Positions 16,088-24,655 of a DNA stretch of 26,212 bases are shown here, piece by piece; the stretch's first letter is position 1; every line of letters begins with the position of its first letter. The stretch comes from DATIJJ01 sp039936115. GTDB taxonomy: Bacteria; Pseudomonadota; Gammaproteobacteria; DSM-16500. The notes under the pieces were generated by a model. It saw only the letters and a list, made by a program, of their open reading frames with translations. It did not search any database and had not been told where the DNA came from. The translations under genes and the position numbers were made by a program. The stretch is taken from assembly GCA_039936115.1 (NCBI GenBank), contig JBDTIZ010000021.1, positions 1 through 26,212 on the forward strand. Direction: 5' to 3'.

Positions 16088-17134
16088 ATGGCGCAACCAC
16101 TTGATAATTTTTCGCAAAGCACCACCGATTGGCGCAAGATAATTAGAACTAATAATCGCAAGACGTACTTTGTCATTGGTTTATTTATTTTAATTTATCT
16201 TGCGATTGGTCTTTTGGTGGATATGTATATTTCCATGGGAAGTTTTCCGCAAGCATCTCCTTCGCAAATTTTTCAAGCATTACTTCATTTACAAATTTTC
16301 CCTTTAGTAACGCTTGTTATGTTGGCTGTTGCTATTATTTCTCTCTTTATAACATTTAGTTTTCATGATCGACTTATGTTGCTGGGTACGGAGTATCGTG
16401 AAATCACTCCCACTACGGCAAAAAATGCTTCTGAACAACAGCTTTATAACGTCATTGAAGAAATGAAAATCGCAGCGGGATTGAATTATATGCCGCGCGT
16501 TTATTTGATTGATGCGGATTACATGAATGCATTTGCTAGCGGCTATAGCGAAAAATCCGCGATGGTTGCGATTACGCGCGGCCTGATGGGAAAACTAGAT
16601 CGCAGCGAATTGACTGCAGTGATGGCGCATGAGTTAAGCCATGTTCGTCATATGGACATCAAGCTGACCTTGATGGCATCAGTGTTAGCTAATTTGATGG
16701 TGATGATATTAGACATGTTTTTCTATAATGCGATTTTTTCTCGGCGCAGCAATTCGGAACGTTCCAATGGCTTATTGACGATAATTATTATTTTGCGCTA
16801 TCTCATTCCAGTGATTAACATTTTATTGCTACTTTATCTCAGTCGCACACGTGAATATATGGCTGATGCAGGTTGTGTTCAGCTAACACGTGATAATCAC
16901 CCGCTCGCATCTGCTTTATTAAAAATAAATAACGACCACCAGGAAAATTTAACAGCGTATAACAATGCATACCAAAGAACACCGCATGAGAATGTGCGTC
17001 GTGAGGCCTATATTTTTGATCCTGTGCAAGCTGGTATTGAGCGTACGGGTTCGCTGACGGATATGTTTTCTACGCATCCGAATTTGAAAGATCGATTGGC
17101 GGCACTGGGATTTAAGTATAATGGTGATAAATAA
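16088..17134 (+). CDS. HtpX-like M48 family membrane metalloprotease
   Basis: A 348-residue zinc metalloprotease of the inner membrane. Two N-terminal transmembrane helices (about 27-47 and 71-91) precede the protease domain. The zinc motif is HELSH, with His181, Glu182 and His185 (MAHELSHVRHMD). The third ligand is Glu256 in SRTREYMADAGC. Two more hydrophobic helices lie between them (about 193-216 and 229-251), as in HtpX, which degrades misfolded membrane proteins. It is longer than E. coli HtpX (about 293 residues) and belongs to the branch found next to lemA, so I leave the symbol blank. AAGGTAAG precedes the ATG. A terminator separates it from lemA, and no separate promoter is evident. 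Confidence 0.92.
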   Translation: MAQPLDNFSQSTTDWRKIIRTNNRKTYFVIGLFILIYLAIGLLVDMYISMGSFPQASPSQIFQALLHLQIFPLVTLVMLAVAIISLFITFSFHDRLMLLGTEYREITPTTAKNASEQQLYNVIEEMKIAAGLNYMPRVYLIDADYMNAFASGYSEKSAMVAITRGLMGKLDRSELTAVMAHELSHVRHMDIKLTLMASVLANLMVMILDMFFYNAIFSRRSNSERSNGLLTIIIILRYLIPVINILLLLYLSRTREYMADAGCVQLTRDNHPLASALLKINNDHQENLTAYNNAYQRTPHENVRREAYIFDPVQAGIERTGSLTDMFSTHPNLKDRLAALGFKYNGDK

Positions 17135-17231
17135 TTTCTGATCTCAGTCATATTTATCGCTGGAAACTAGTCTGTGTTAAGCTTTGAGCTAATGCGGAGC
17201 GGATGCAAATCGCTTTAAAAGGAGCACGATA

Positions 17232-18872
17232 ATGGATTTGACACGACTTGAAGAACGCTTGGACTCTATCGAATCAAGATTGAAAACGATAGAGAATAAG
17301 CTTTGGATAAATGTTCCCTCTATAAAGGCAAGCCCCACACCTTCTCCAACAACAGAATCAACACTTAAAACCACACAACAAACACATGATTTTTTTTCAA
17401 AGCCCGCAAATTGGCTTGGTGTTATTGGCATCATCTGTTTTATATTCGCAGCAGTTTTTATTATTAAGCTTTCTATCGAGTCAGGCTGGTTGACACACGC
17501 ACGACAGATTTGTCTGTCGGCTTTATTTGGCTTTGCTGTTATGGGTGCTGGCTTGGCGCTTTTAAAATCAGATCGAGAATATGCAAGTTATTTACCTGCC
17601 GCAGGCATAATTATTCTTTACATTACAACATTCGCCGCTCATCAAATTTATTATCTCATTTCATTTAATATCGCCGTTGCAATAACAGGTCTTGTTTCAG
17701 GTTTATGTATTTTGCTCTATCTGAAAGTTAAACATGATATATATCCATTTATCGCAGCAATTGGTGCATACGTCACCCCAGTAATGTTTGAATTTAATTC
17801 AATTGCTATTTTCACACTTTATTATTTCGTCTGTTGCTCGCTCGCGTTTGCAGTAATATCGATCTGGTTACGTTCACGTATGCTGACGATGATTTCTGCT
17901 TATTTAGCTATTATAACCAGCGCTTTTATTGGGTTAGATCTACACCAAGATAGTTTGATTGCGATTGTTTTGACAATACATTTTATTATTTTTTCAGTTG
18001 CTACCTACCTATATACATATCGTTCGAATCAGTTGTTAACAAGTATCGAAGCCTGGAGTTTTTTTCCAGTACTCATGATATTTTATGCTGCAAATTATTA
18101 TTTTATTTTTCAAGTGTATCCGGAAGCAGCTCCTTGGATTTCTTTAGGATTCGCAGGGTTTATTGCAGCGCTCTATCTTTTTGCGAAGTTTAAATTTTCT
18201 AATCGCGAACTTAAGAGTCAACCCATGATCTTGGCGTTTATTACGCTAATTAGTTTTCACTCAATTTATCTTGAACTGTTACCCGCCGAAATGAAACCGT
18301 GGCTTTTTGTTTTGATTGTTTTAGGCTTTGCTTTGTCATCCCCTGCTGCCAAGATAAATTTAAAAAATGTCTTAATTCCAGCGCTTGCGATCTTAATTAT
18401 TTTGACAGTTGAATATGGCAACATGTTAAATCATCTTCTTTTTATTAAAGAAAATATCGCTTTTTCATGGTATCTCGTATCTCTGTTTTCTTTTATTAAC
18501 CTATGGTTATTGTTTAGCAAGAAGCGAAAAACGTTTTTTAAAGATGACGAATTTAGTTATGTGTTATTAGCTATTACCCATCTGCTTGGTATTGCTGGTC
18601 TTTATCACCTGGCTAATCCCCATGGATCATTGGCTGTTTCAGCATCCTGGTTATTGTACGCTACCGGCGTCATTTGTGTTGCGTTTATCCGCAAAGATCA
18701 AGTAATGGCGAAGTCTGCATTGTTTGTTCTACTACTTTCTGCCGGCAAAGCCCTTCTTTACGATGCAGCTGAAGCGCCCACCCTTGTTCGCATCTTGTGT
18801 CTATTGCTAACAGGTGCTGTTTTGTATGGCTCGGGATTTATGATCAAAAAAATTTCCAATTGGAAAAAATAA
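17232..18872 (+). CDS. DUF2339 polytopic membrane protein
   Basis: A 546-residue protein of unknown function. A short N-terminal coiled coil (1-28, LTRLEERLDSIESRLKTIEN) and a polar Pro/Ser/Thr linker precede about a dozen transmembrane helices. The first helical block starts with ANWLGVIGIICFIFAAVFII followed by ESGWLTHARQ, the pattern that opens the DUF2339 domain. Another recognisable stretch, KDQVMAKSALFVLLLSAGKAL, lies near the C-terminus. AAAAGGAG is 8 bases before the ATG. The 97-base gap from the M48 gene has no clear terminator, so co-transcription is possible. No catalytic residues can be assigned. Confidence 0.85.
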   Translation: MDLTRLEERLDSIESRLKTIENKLWINVPSIKASPTPSPTTESTLKTTQQTHDFFSKPANWLGVIGIICFIFAAVFIIKLSIESGWLTHARQICLSALFGFAVMGAGLALLKSDREYASYLPAAGIIILYITTFAAHQIYYLISFNIAVAITGLVSGLCILLYLKVKHDIYPFIAAIGAYVTPVMFEFNSIAIFTLYYFVCCSLAFAVISIWLRSRMLTMISAYLAIITSAFIGLDLHQDSLIAIVLTIHFIIFSVATYLYTYRSNQLLTSIEAWSFFPVLMIFYAANYYFIFQVYPEAAPWISLGFAGFIAALYLFAKFKFSNRELKSQPMILAFITLISFHSIYLELLPAEMKPWLFVLIVLGFALSSPAAKINLKNVLIPALAILIILTVEYGNMLNHLLFIKENIAFSWYLVSLFSFINLWLLFSKKRKTFFKDDEFSYVLLAITHLLGIAGLYHLANPHGSLAVSASWLLYATGVICVAFIRKDQVMAKSALFVLLLSAGKALLYDAAEAPTLVRILCLLLTGAVLYGSGFMIKKISNWKK

Positions 18873-19006
18873 AATTCTCTATTCGCACCTAAATCAAACC
18901 TGGCAATACTGCTCAGGTTCGATAAGTATTTATCTCTATGCCTGTTAATTATCAACTCGCTTCATGTTATGCTGCTGCAGTTTAGTAATGTGTTAAGGAA
19001 GACACG

Positions 19007-19555
19007 GTGCACTTTCGTTTGTGGATGATAGTTATTTGTTTCATTGGTACATTTTCTACTGTAATGGCGGCTGAGACACGACATGAAGGAATAGGTTTTT
19101 CTATTCCCCTTATCACGAAAGATCCCGAATATCTCCATGCTTATCGCGCTTCCGTATGGCTTCAACCCGCTTCCCTAATCTTTAAACATTCACGAATTTA
19201 TTTCGATGCATCGTTAGGTCACTGGTGGGTAACGAATGACACACATCACCACAGCTTAAATATTTATGCATTATCCCCCATTTTTCGATATTACTTTAGA
19301 CCTTATCATTCGTTTGCACCCTTTGTAGAAGTGGGTATTGGGCCGTCTTATATGACTCGAAGTCGCTTGGACCATCAGAACCTTGGCATGCATTTTGCTT
19401 TTCAAGATCAGCTTGGTGTTGGTGCAAATTTGGGCAGCAGACGTCAGTTCTCATTTATATTAAGTGCTCTGCATTATTCAAATGCATCCCTCTGCTCCAA
19501 GAATGCTGGAATTACTGTGCCAATTATGTTGAATTTGGAGTACGGTTTTGCCTAA
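19007..19555 (+). CDS. PagL-like lipid A 3-O-deacylase (acyloxyacyl hydrolase family)
   Basis: An outer-membrane beta-barrel protein of 182 residues with a signal peptide (cut after about Ala21). The barrel shows alternating aromatic strands (IYALSPIFRYYF, SFAPFVEVGIGPSYM). The C-terminal family motif is HYSNASL: His156, Ser158 and Asn159 match the PagL catalytic His and Ser, and Asn166 fits the oxyanion Asn. The start is GTG at 19007, with AAGGA 8 bases upstream; the ATG six codons later has no ribosome site. The position expected to hold the catalytic Glu (14 after His) is Thr170, so activity is uncertain. PagL removes the 3-position acyl chain from lipid A. It stands alone just before the mrdA operon. 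Confidence 0.8.
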   Translation: MHFRLWMIVICFIGTFSTVMAAETRHEGIGFSIPLITKDPEYLHAYRASVWLQPASLIFKHSRIYFDASLGHWWVTNDTHHHSLNIYALSPIFRYYFRPYHSFAPFVEVGIGPSYMTRSRLDHQNLGMHFAFQDQLGVGANLGSRRQFSFILSALHYSNASLCSKNAGITVPIMLNLEYGFA

Positions 19556-19620
19556 TTGGGGTAGCTCATCCAGGTCAATCGCGGTAAAATCCATCTCATT
19601 GTTCTACATAGTGATTTCAT

Positions 19621-21534
19621 ATGCGTAAACGAATTGCGATTAAAGATCATATTCAGGAAATTCAATTAATTAGCCAGCGCTGTATCGCGACGCTGGTCAT
19701 TATGATTATTTGTGTCGTTCTATTGATTATGCGTTTTGCTTATCTGCAACTGGCTAATCATGATCTTTTCACGACGCTTTCCAAACGAAATTGGCTGGAT
19801 CTTGTCCCAATCGAACCCACGCGTGGATTAATTTATGATCGCAACGGTGTGCTGCTTGCCGAAAACATTCCGGTTTTCAGCTTAGACGTGACTCCCTATA
19901 AAGTTGAAAACATGCCTAGAATGCTAGCGGATGTCGGCAAAATTGTACCGCTCGCGGATAATGATATTGTGCAATTTCAAAAGCAGATGAAACAGCATCG
20001 GCGTTTTGATGAAGTGACATTGAAATTACGTTTGACCGAAGAAGAAGTCGCTAAATTTTCTGAAAATCAATATCGGTTCCCTGGCGTTATCGTCAAAGCA
20101 CGTTTGATTCGTCATTATCCTTTTACAAATAGCCTTAGTCATATCCTGGGTTATGTAGCGCGAATTAATACGGATGAATTACAAGATATCGACTCGATCA
20201 ATTACAGCGCCACTAATTATATTGGCAAGCTAGGGATCGAAAAATATTACGAAGATGAATTGCACGGCACAGTGGGTTACGAACAAGCAGAAAATGATGC
20301 TAGCGGTGAAGCTGTGCGAGTATTAAGTAAAATTAAACCCCTACCGGGTAAAAATTTATATCTCACCATTGATACCAAATTACAAGCAGTCGCAGAGCAA
20401 GCATTGGCCGGCCATCGTGGTGCCATAGTTGCCATTCAACCCGCAACAGGTGAAGTGATGGCACTGGTGAGTGAACCTACGTATGACCCTAACTTATTTG
20501 TCGATGGGATTAATACTAAAGATTTTCAAGCATTGCAATCATCACCCGATAAACCACTTTATAATCGTGCACTGCGTGGGCTTTATCCATTTGCATCGAC
20601 GATTAAACCCTTTATTGCACTGGAAGGATTAGAATCAGGCCTTGCTTCAGTTGACGTTTCAATCGTTGATCCCGGTTATTATCAATTACCGAATAGTAGT
20701 CGTGTTTTTCATGATTGGCGTAAACATGGTCACGGTGTAGTGAATGTATCTCGTGCCATCATTAGTTCTTGTGATACGTATTTTTTTGATCTGGCACATA
20801 AACTTGGGATTCATCGCATCGATCGAATTCTACAACAATTTGGTTTTGGTGCAGTCACTGGAATTGACATAGAAGAAGAGTTGCCCGGTGTTGTCTCATC
20901 ACCTCGCTGGAAGCGACGAGTAAAAGGTGCTGCGTGGTATGAAGGTGACACACTTAATTCCGGCATCGGACAAGGATTTATGCAAGTCACGCCTATACAA
21001 TTAGCGACAGGTGTTGCGACCATGTCAAACCGGGGCAAACGAATCACGCCGCATTTATTGCTGGCAGAACAAGATCCAGGTAAAACGCCTGTTCCACAAG
21101 CCCTGCAATACCCACCGCCTGTTAAATTGGCCAACACATCTGCCTGGAATATTGTGATTAATGCAATGCAAGGTGTTATTACCTCACCATTTGGAACGGG
21201 TTTAATGCATTTTGGTAAAATCGGTTCCTACACGATTGCAGCTAAAACGGGTACGGCTCAGAATTTTTCAATCAAACACTATAATGCAAATGAAAATTAT
21301 CAAGATCAAAGTAATTTACCTGAAAGAATGCGAGACAATTCTTTATTTATTGCTTTTGCTCCTGTTGAAAAACCTCAAATAGCTGTTGCTGTTTTGGTCG
21401 AAAACAGTTCGGAAGCGGCAGCTGTTGCGCGCGTAGTATTAGATTATTATTTGACGGGACAACTGCCCGCACCACCTACTCCGCCAGCCAGTACAACCAA
21501 CGATGGAGGAAATAGCGCCCATGTCGTTCACTAG
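19621..21534 (+). CDS. mrdA: Penicillin-binding protein 2 (peptidoglycan D,D-transpeptidase MrdA)
   Basis: Inner-membrane class B PBP that crosslinks side-wall peptidoglycan with RodA in the elongasome. It has 637 residues against 633 in E. coli. One transmembrane anchor (about 23-44) is followed by the dimerisation domain (EPTRGLIYDRNG, YRFPGVIVKARLIRHYPF, IGKLGIEKYYE). The transpeptidase domain has Ser326-x-x-Lys329 (ASTIK), Ser383-Cys-Asp385 and KTGT at 542-545. The residue before the catalytic serine is Ala, and the motif reads YPFASTIKP where E. coli has YPPGSTVKP. The ribosome site before the ATG is weak. It is the first gene of a five-gene operon. Confidence 0.97.
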   Translation: MRKRIAIKDHIQEIQLISQRCIATLVIMIICVVLLIMRFAYLQLANHDLFTTLSKRNWLDLVPIEPTRGLIYDRNGVLLAENIPVFSLDVTPYKVENMPRMLADVGKIVPLADNDIVQFQKQMKQHRRFDEVTLKLRLTEEEVAKFSENQYRFPGVIVKARLIRHYPFTNSLSHILGYVARINTDELQDIDSINYSATNYIGKLGIEKYYEDELHGTVGYEQAENDASGEAVRVLSKIKPLPGKNLYLTIDTKLQAVAEQALAGHRGAIVAIQPATGEVMALVSEPTYDPNLFVDGINTKDFQALQSSPDKPLYNRALRGLYPFASTIKPFIALEGLESGLASVDVSIVDPGYYQLPNSSRVFHDWRKHGHGVVNVSRAIISSCDTYFFDLAHKLGIHRIDRILQQFGFGAVTGIDIEEELPGVVSSPRWKRRVKGAAWYEGDTLNSGIGQGFMQVTPIQLATGVATMSNRGKRITPHLLLAEQDPGKTPVPQALQYPPPVKLANTSAWNIVINAMQGVITSPFGTGLMHFGKIGSYTIAAKTGTAQNFSIKHYNANENYQDQSNLPERMRDNSLFIAFAPVEKPQIAVAVLVENSSEAAAVARVVLDYYLTGQLPAPPTPPASTTNDGGNSAHVVH

Positions 21535-22663
21535 TGTTATCAAAAATAGATTAACGAAGCCAGAAAATAGTTCTGGCTATCATAGTTTTTCGCAATATAT
21601 CCATATCGATATTCCTTTATTACTCTGTATTTTATTATTAGTAACATTAGGTTTAGTGATTTTGTATAGCGCAAGTAATCAAAATCTACAGGTTGTCGAG
21701 CAACAAGGATTACGCATTGGTTTGGCATTTGGAGTCATGATTGTGTTTGCCCAAATTCATGTAATGACATATCAACGCTGGGCGGTGTGGATTTATCTTG
21801 CGGGTGTTATTTTGCTTGTGACTGTGTTAATCACTGGACATATCGGCAAGGGCGCGGAGCGTTGGCTAAATCTAGGCTTTATTCGCTTCCAACCATCAGA
21901 AATGATGAAGCTTGCGCTCCCTATGTTTCTCGCGGCTCATTATCATCGAATACATTTACCACTGACCACACAAACAATTATTTTTTCTGCCATTGTGATT
22001 TTAATACCCGTTTTATTAACTGCAAAACAACCCGATTTAGGTACAGCAATTTTACTTGTCATCGCAGGTGGAAGCGTTTTAGTTTTGGCAGGATTAAGTT
22101 GGTACTTAATTACTGTGCTCTTAGGCTTGTGTGCGATGTGTGGACCGTTTATTTGGTATATTTTGCATGATTATCAACGGCAACGTGTTTTGACTTTCTT
22201 AAATCCAGAGCGTGATCCGCTGGGCGCAGGTTATCACATTATTCAATCCAAAATTGCAATTGGATCCGGTGGATTATTCGGCAAAGGCTGGTTAAATGGT
22301 ACTCAATCGCATTTGCATTTTTTACCTGAACATTCGACCGATTTTATTTTTGCCGTGTGTGGAGAAGAATTTGGATTTATCGGCAGTGTGATTTTGTTGA
22401 TGGTATTTATGGCAATTATTTTCCGAGGGTTATACATTACTATCAAGGCACAGGATACATTTTCACGATTGCTGGCTGGAAGTTTAACATTGACATTTTT
22501 TGTTTCATTCTTTGTTAACATGGGTATGGTAACTGGAATATTGCCTGTTGTTGGAATTCCATTACCTTTAGTGAGTTATGGCGGTTCATCGATGGTGACG
22601 TTGATGGCAAGTTTCGGTATCCTGATGTCGATTCAGACGCATCGAAAATTGCTAACAACATAA
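21521..22663 (+). CDS. rodA: Rod-shape-determining peptidoglycan glycosyltransferase RodA
   Basis: SEDS-family polytopic membrane enzyme that polymerises lipid II into glycan strands and pairs with PBP2. It has 380 residues with about ten transmembrane helices. Signatures are KGAERWLNLGFIRFQPSE and AKQPDLGTAIL, with LPEHSTDFIFAV carrying the catalytic Asp274. The C-terminal GIPLPLVSYGGSSMV is also typical. The start is the ATG at 21521, with GGAGGAAA upstream; the frame runs six codons further up, but that region contains the ribosome site itself. It overlaps the end of mrdA by 14 bases, so translation is coupled. Confidence 0.96.
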   Translation: MSFTSVIKNRLTKPENSSGYHSFSQYIHIDIPLLLCILLLVTLGLVILYSASNQNLQVVEQQGLRIGLAFGVMIVFAQIHVMTYQRWAVWIYLAGVILLVTVLITGHIGKGAERWLNLGFIRFQPSEMMKLALPMFLAAHYHRIHLPLTTQTIIFSAIVILIPVLLTAKQPDLGTAILLVIAGGSVLVLAGLSWYLITVLLGLCAMCGPFIWYILHDYQRQRVLTFLNPERDPLGAGYHIIQSKIAIGSGGLFGKGWLNGTQSHLHFLPEHSTDFIFAVCGEEFGFIGSVILLMVFMAIIFRGLYITIKAQDTFSRLLAGSLTLTFFVSFFVNMGMVTGILPVVGIPLPLVSYGGSSMVTLMASFGILMSIQTHRKLLTT

Positions 22664-22677
22664 ATATGGAAAGAATA

Positions 22678-23640
22678 ATGCACATCAGAGTGTTCATTTT
22701 ATTTTTAATGACGGTGATTTTTTCATCCAATGGCTTGGCGAACACCGGATTTGCGAATAAACCTGAGGTCAAAAAATTTATTGCGCACATGGTTCAGAAA
22801 CACCACTTTGTCGCATCCGAATTAGTGGGTGTTTTTAACGAGGTTAAAATTCGACCTTCCGTCATTAAAAGCATTAAAATGCCGATGGAACAAAAACCGT
22901 GGTACACCTATCAAATGCTATTTGTGACTGAATGGCGTATTCGTGAAGGGGTTGCATTTTGGAATAAATATCAAGATGCATTAGAAAGAGCTGAAAAAAA
23001 ATACGGCGTCCCTGCAAGTATCATTGTTGCAACGATCGGCGTTGAAACAAAATATGGAAAAAGTACCGGCAATTATCGTGTGATCGATGCATTGTCTAAT
23101 ATTGCATTCAGTAGTTCAACACGTTCGCGTTTTTTTCGTAGTGAATTAGAAGAATTTTTATTGCTAGTGCGTGAGCAACACTTAGACGCATTAAAAGTCA
23201 TGGGTTCATATGCGGGTGCAATCGGCCAGCCGCAATTTATGCCTAGCAGTTATCGTCATTATGCTGTCAATTTTTCTGGCAATTCTAAAATTGATTTATC
23301 TCATAATGAAGTCGATGTCATCGGCAGTATCGCTAATTACTATAAAAAACATGGTTGGAATACAGAACAACCTGTTGCTAAACGTACTGCTTTAAAAGGC
23401 AAAAAATACCAATTTCTCGCACATTCAAAAGAGAATTTTGCAGACTACGGCCTTGGAGAGTACGATCATCGAACAACAAAACTCATTGAGCTACAGGGTT
23501 ATTTTGGTAGAGAATACTGGGTAGGCTTTCATAATTTTGAGGTAATCAAACGTTATAATCCTAGCGATTTATATGCTATGGCCGTTTATCAGCTGAGTTA
23601 TTACATTTCAATGTTAAAAGGAAAGACAAACAATGCATAA
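22678..23640 (+). CDS. mltB: Membrane-bound or periplasmic lytic murein transglycosylase B
   Basis: Lytic transglycosylase of family GH103 that cleaves glycan strands to 1,6-anhydro ends. From the ATG at 22678 it has 320 residues; GGAAAG stands just before that codon. An ATG four codons earlier (22666) is possible but has no ribosome site. A Sec signal (IRVFILFLMTVIFSSNGLAN) has no lipobox, so the product may be periplasmic rather than lipid-anchored as in E. coli MltB. The catalytic Glu123 is in IGVETKYGKSTGNYRVIDAL, followed by SYAGAIGQPQFMPSSYRHYA, both hallmarks of the family. It starts 14 bases after rodA and overlaps rlpA by 8 bases. Confidence 0.93.
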   Translation: MHIRVFILFLMTVIFSSNGLANTGFANKPEVKKFIAHMVQKHHFVASELVGVFNEVKIRPSVIKSIKMPMEQKPWYTYQMLFVTEWRIREGVAFWNKYQDALERAEKKYGVPASIIVATIGVETKYGKSTGNYRVIDALSNIAFSSSTRSRFFRSELEEFLLLVREQHLDALKVMGSYAGAIGQPQFMPSSYRHYAVNFSGNSKIDLSHNEVDVIGSIANYYKKHGWNTEQPVAKRTALKGKKYQFLAHSKENFADYGLGEYDHRTTKLIELQGYFGREYWVGFHNFEVIKRYNPSDLYAMAVYQLSYYISMLKGKTNNA

Positions 23641-24652
23641 GATTCAACTGAAATCGATTCTGAACTTTCTTTTAATTGGATTATTGTTAACGTTAAGCGC
23701 CTGCTCAACAGTCAGACGCGATGGTCCTCCCAATTATAATGTCGATGTAGCAAGAATTCCGGATGCAACACCTAAAGTCGAACCATTAAGCAAATATGGT
23801 AATTTGGCATCTTATAAAGTCTTTGGTAAGAAATATCATGTCATGAAAAGTAGCAAAGATTATGAAGAACAAGGCGTGGCATCTTGGTATGGAACAAAAT
23901 TTCACGCGCAGCGTACGTCAAACGGCGAACGTTATAATATGCTTGCTATGACCGCTGCCCACAAGTCCTTACCCTTACCCACTTATGTGCAAGTCACCAA
24001 TCTTAAAAATGGCAGAAAAGTCATTGTCAGAGTTAACGATCGCGGACCGTTCGAAGGAAATCGTGTCATTGATTTGTCTTATGTAGCTGCAAAAAAACTT
24101 GGTATGTTAGGCCATGGTACGGCTTATGTTGATGTCAAAGCGATTGATCCAATGAAGTATGACAAAAATGGGTTTGATCATCCGACTACTGCGCATGATT
24201 TTTATCTGACAGACAACAATGTTCAAGTGACACCACAACCTACTGCACTGGAAATTGCACCTACACAAGTTGCTACACAGCAACAAATGTCTAAACATAT
24301 TATTAAATCAACGCATTTAGCTAAACTGCACAAAATGCCTAAACAATTTGTTAAACATCAACCAGTCACTGTGCTGCATTATGCAAAAGTAAAACCAGGA
24401 TTACACAAATCTTTGGTCTATTTGCAAGTCGGCGCTTTCAAAAATAAAGTGTTGGCCGAAAAACAGAAAAAACGTCTAGATGCCATGTTTACATCGCCTG
24501 TCAATATTACTAGACTCGCCGATAAGCAAAAATTGTATCGTGTTCAAATTGGCCCTCTAAAAGATGTGGCAGCCGCTAAACATATGAGTCAACGATTAAA
24601 ATCCGTTGGTCTTAGCAGCAAACAAACGCTTCAAGCTAATGAAGAGGTTTAG
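23633..24652 (+). CDS. rlpA: Septal ring lytic transglycosylase RlpA (lipoprotein)
   Basis: Lipoprotein of 339 residues. The signal peptide ends in the lipobox LSAC, with Cys24 the lipidated residue. The double-psi beta-barrel domain spans about 80-165 (GVASWYGTKFHAQRTSNGE, AAHKSLPLPTYVQVTN, RVNDRGPF). His110 and Asp136 lie at the positions needed for lytic activity on denuded glycan. A linker rich in Thr, Gln, Lys and His follows. A C-terminal SPOR domain (about 262-335, VYLQVGAFKNKVLAEKQ, YRVQIGPLKDVAAA) would bind septal peptidoglycan. AAAGGAAAG is about 8 bases before the ATG. The start overlaps the mltB stop. Confidence 0.95.
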   Translation: MHKIQLKSILNFLLIGLLLTLSACSTVRRDGPPNYNVDVARIPDATPKVEPLSKYGNLASYKVFGKKYHVMKSSKDYEEQGVASWYGTKFHAQRTSNGERYNMLAMTAAHKSLPLPTYVQVTNLKNGRKVIVRVNDRGPFEGNRVIDLSYVAAKKLGMLGHGTAYVDVKAIDPMKYDKNGFDHPTTAHDFYLTDNNVQVTPQPTALEIAPTQVATQQQMSKHIIKSTHLAKLHKMPKQFVKHQPVTVLHYAKVKPGLHKSLVYLQVGAFKNKVLAEKQKKRLDAMFTSPVNITRLADKQKLYRVQIGPLKDVAAAKHMSQRLKSVGLSSKQTLQANEEV

Positions 24653-24655
24653 TCA

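Noticed and set aside
21503..21520. Upstream ATG at 21503 for rodA
   Set aside because: The GGAGGAAA ribosome site lies just after it and is correctly spaced for the ATG at 21521.
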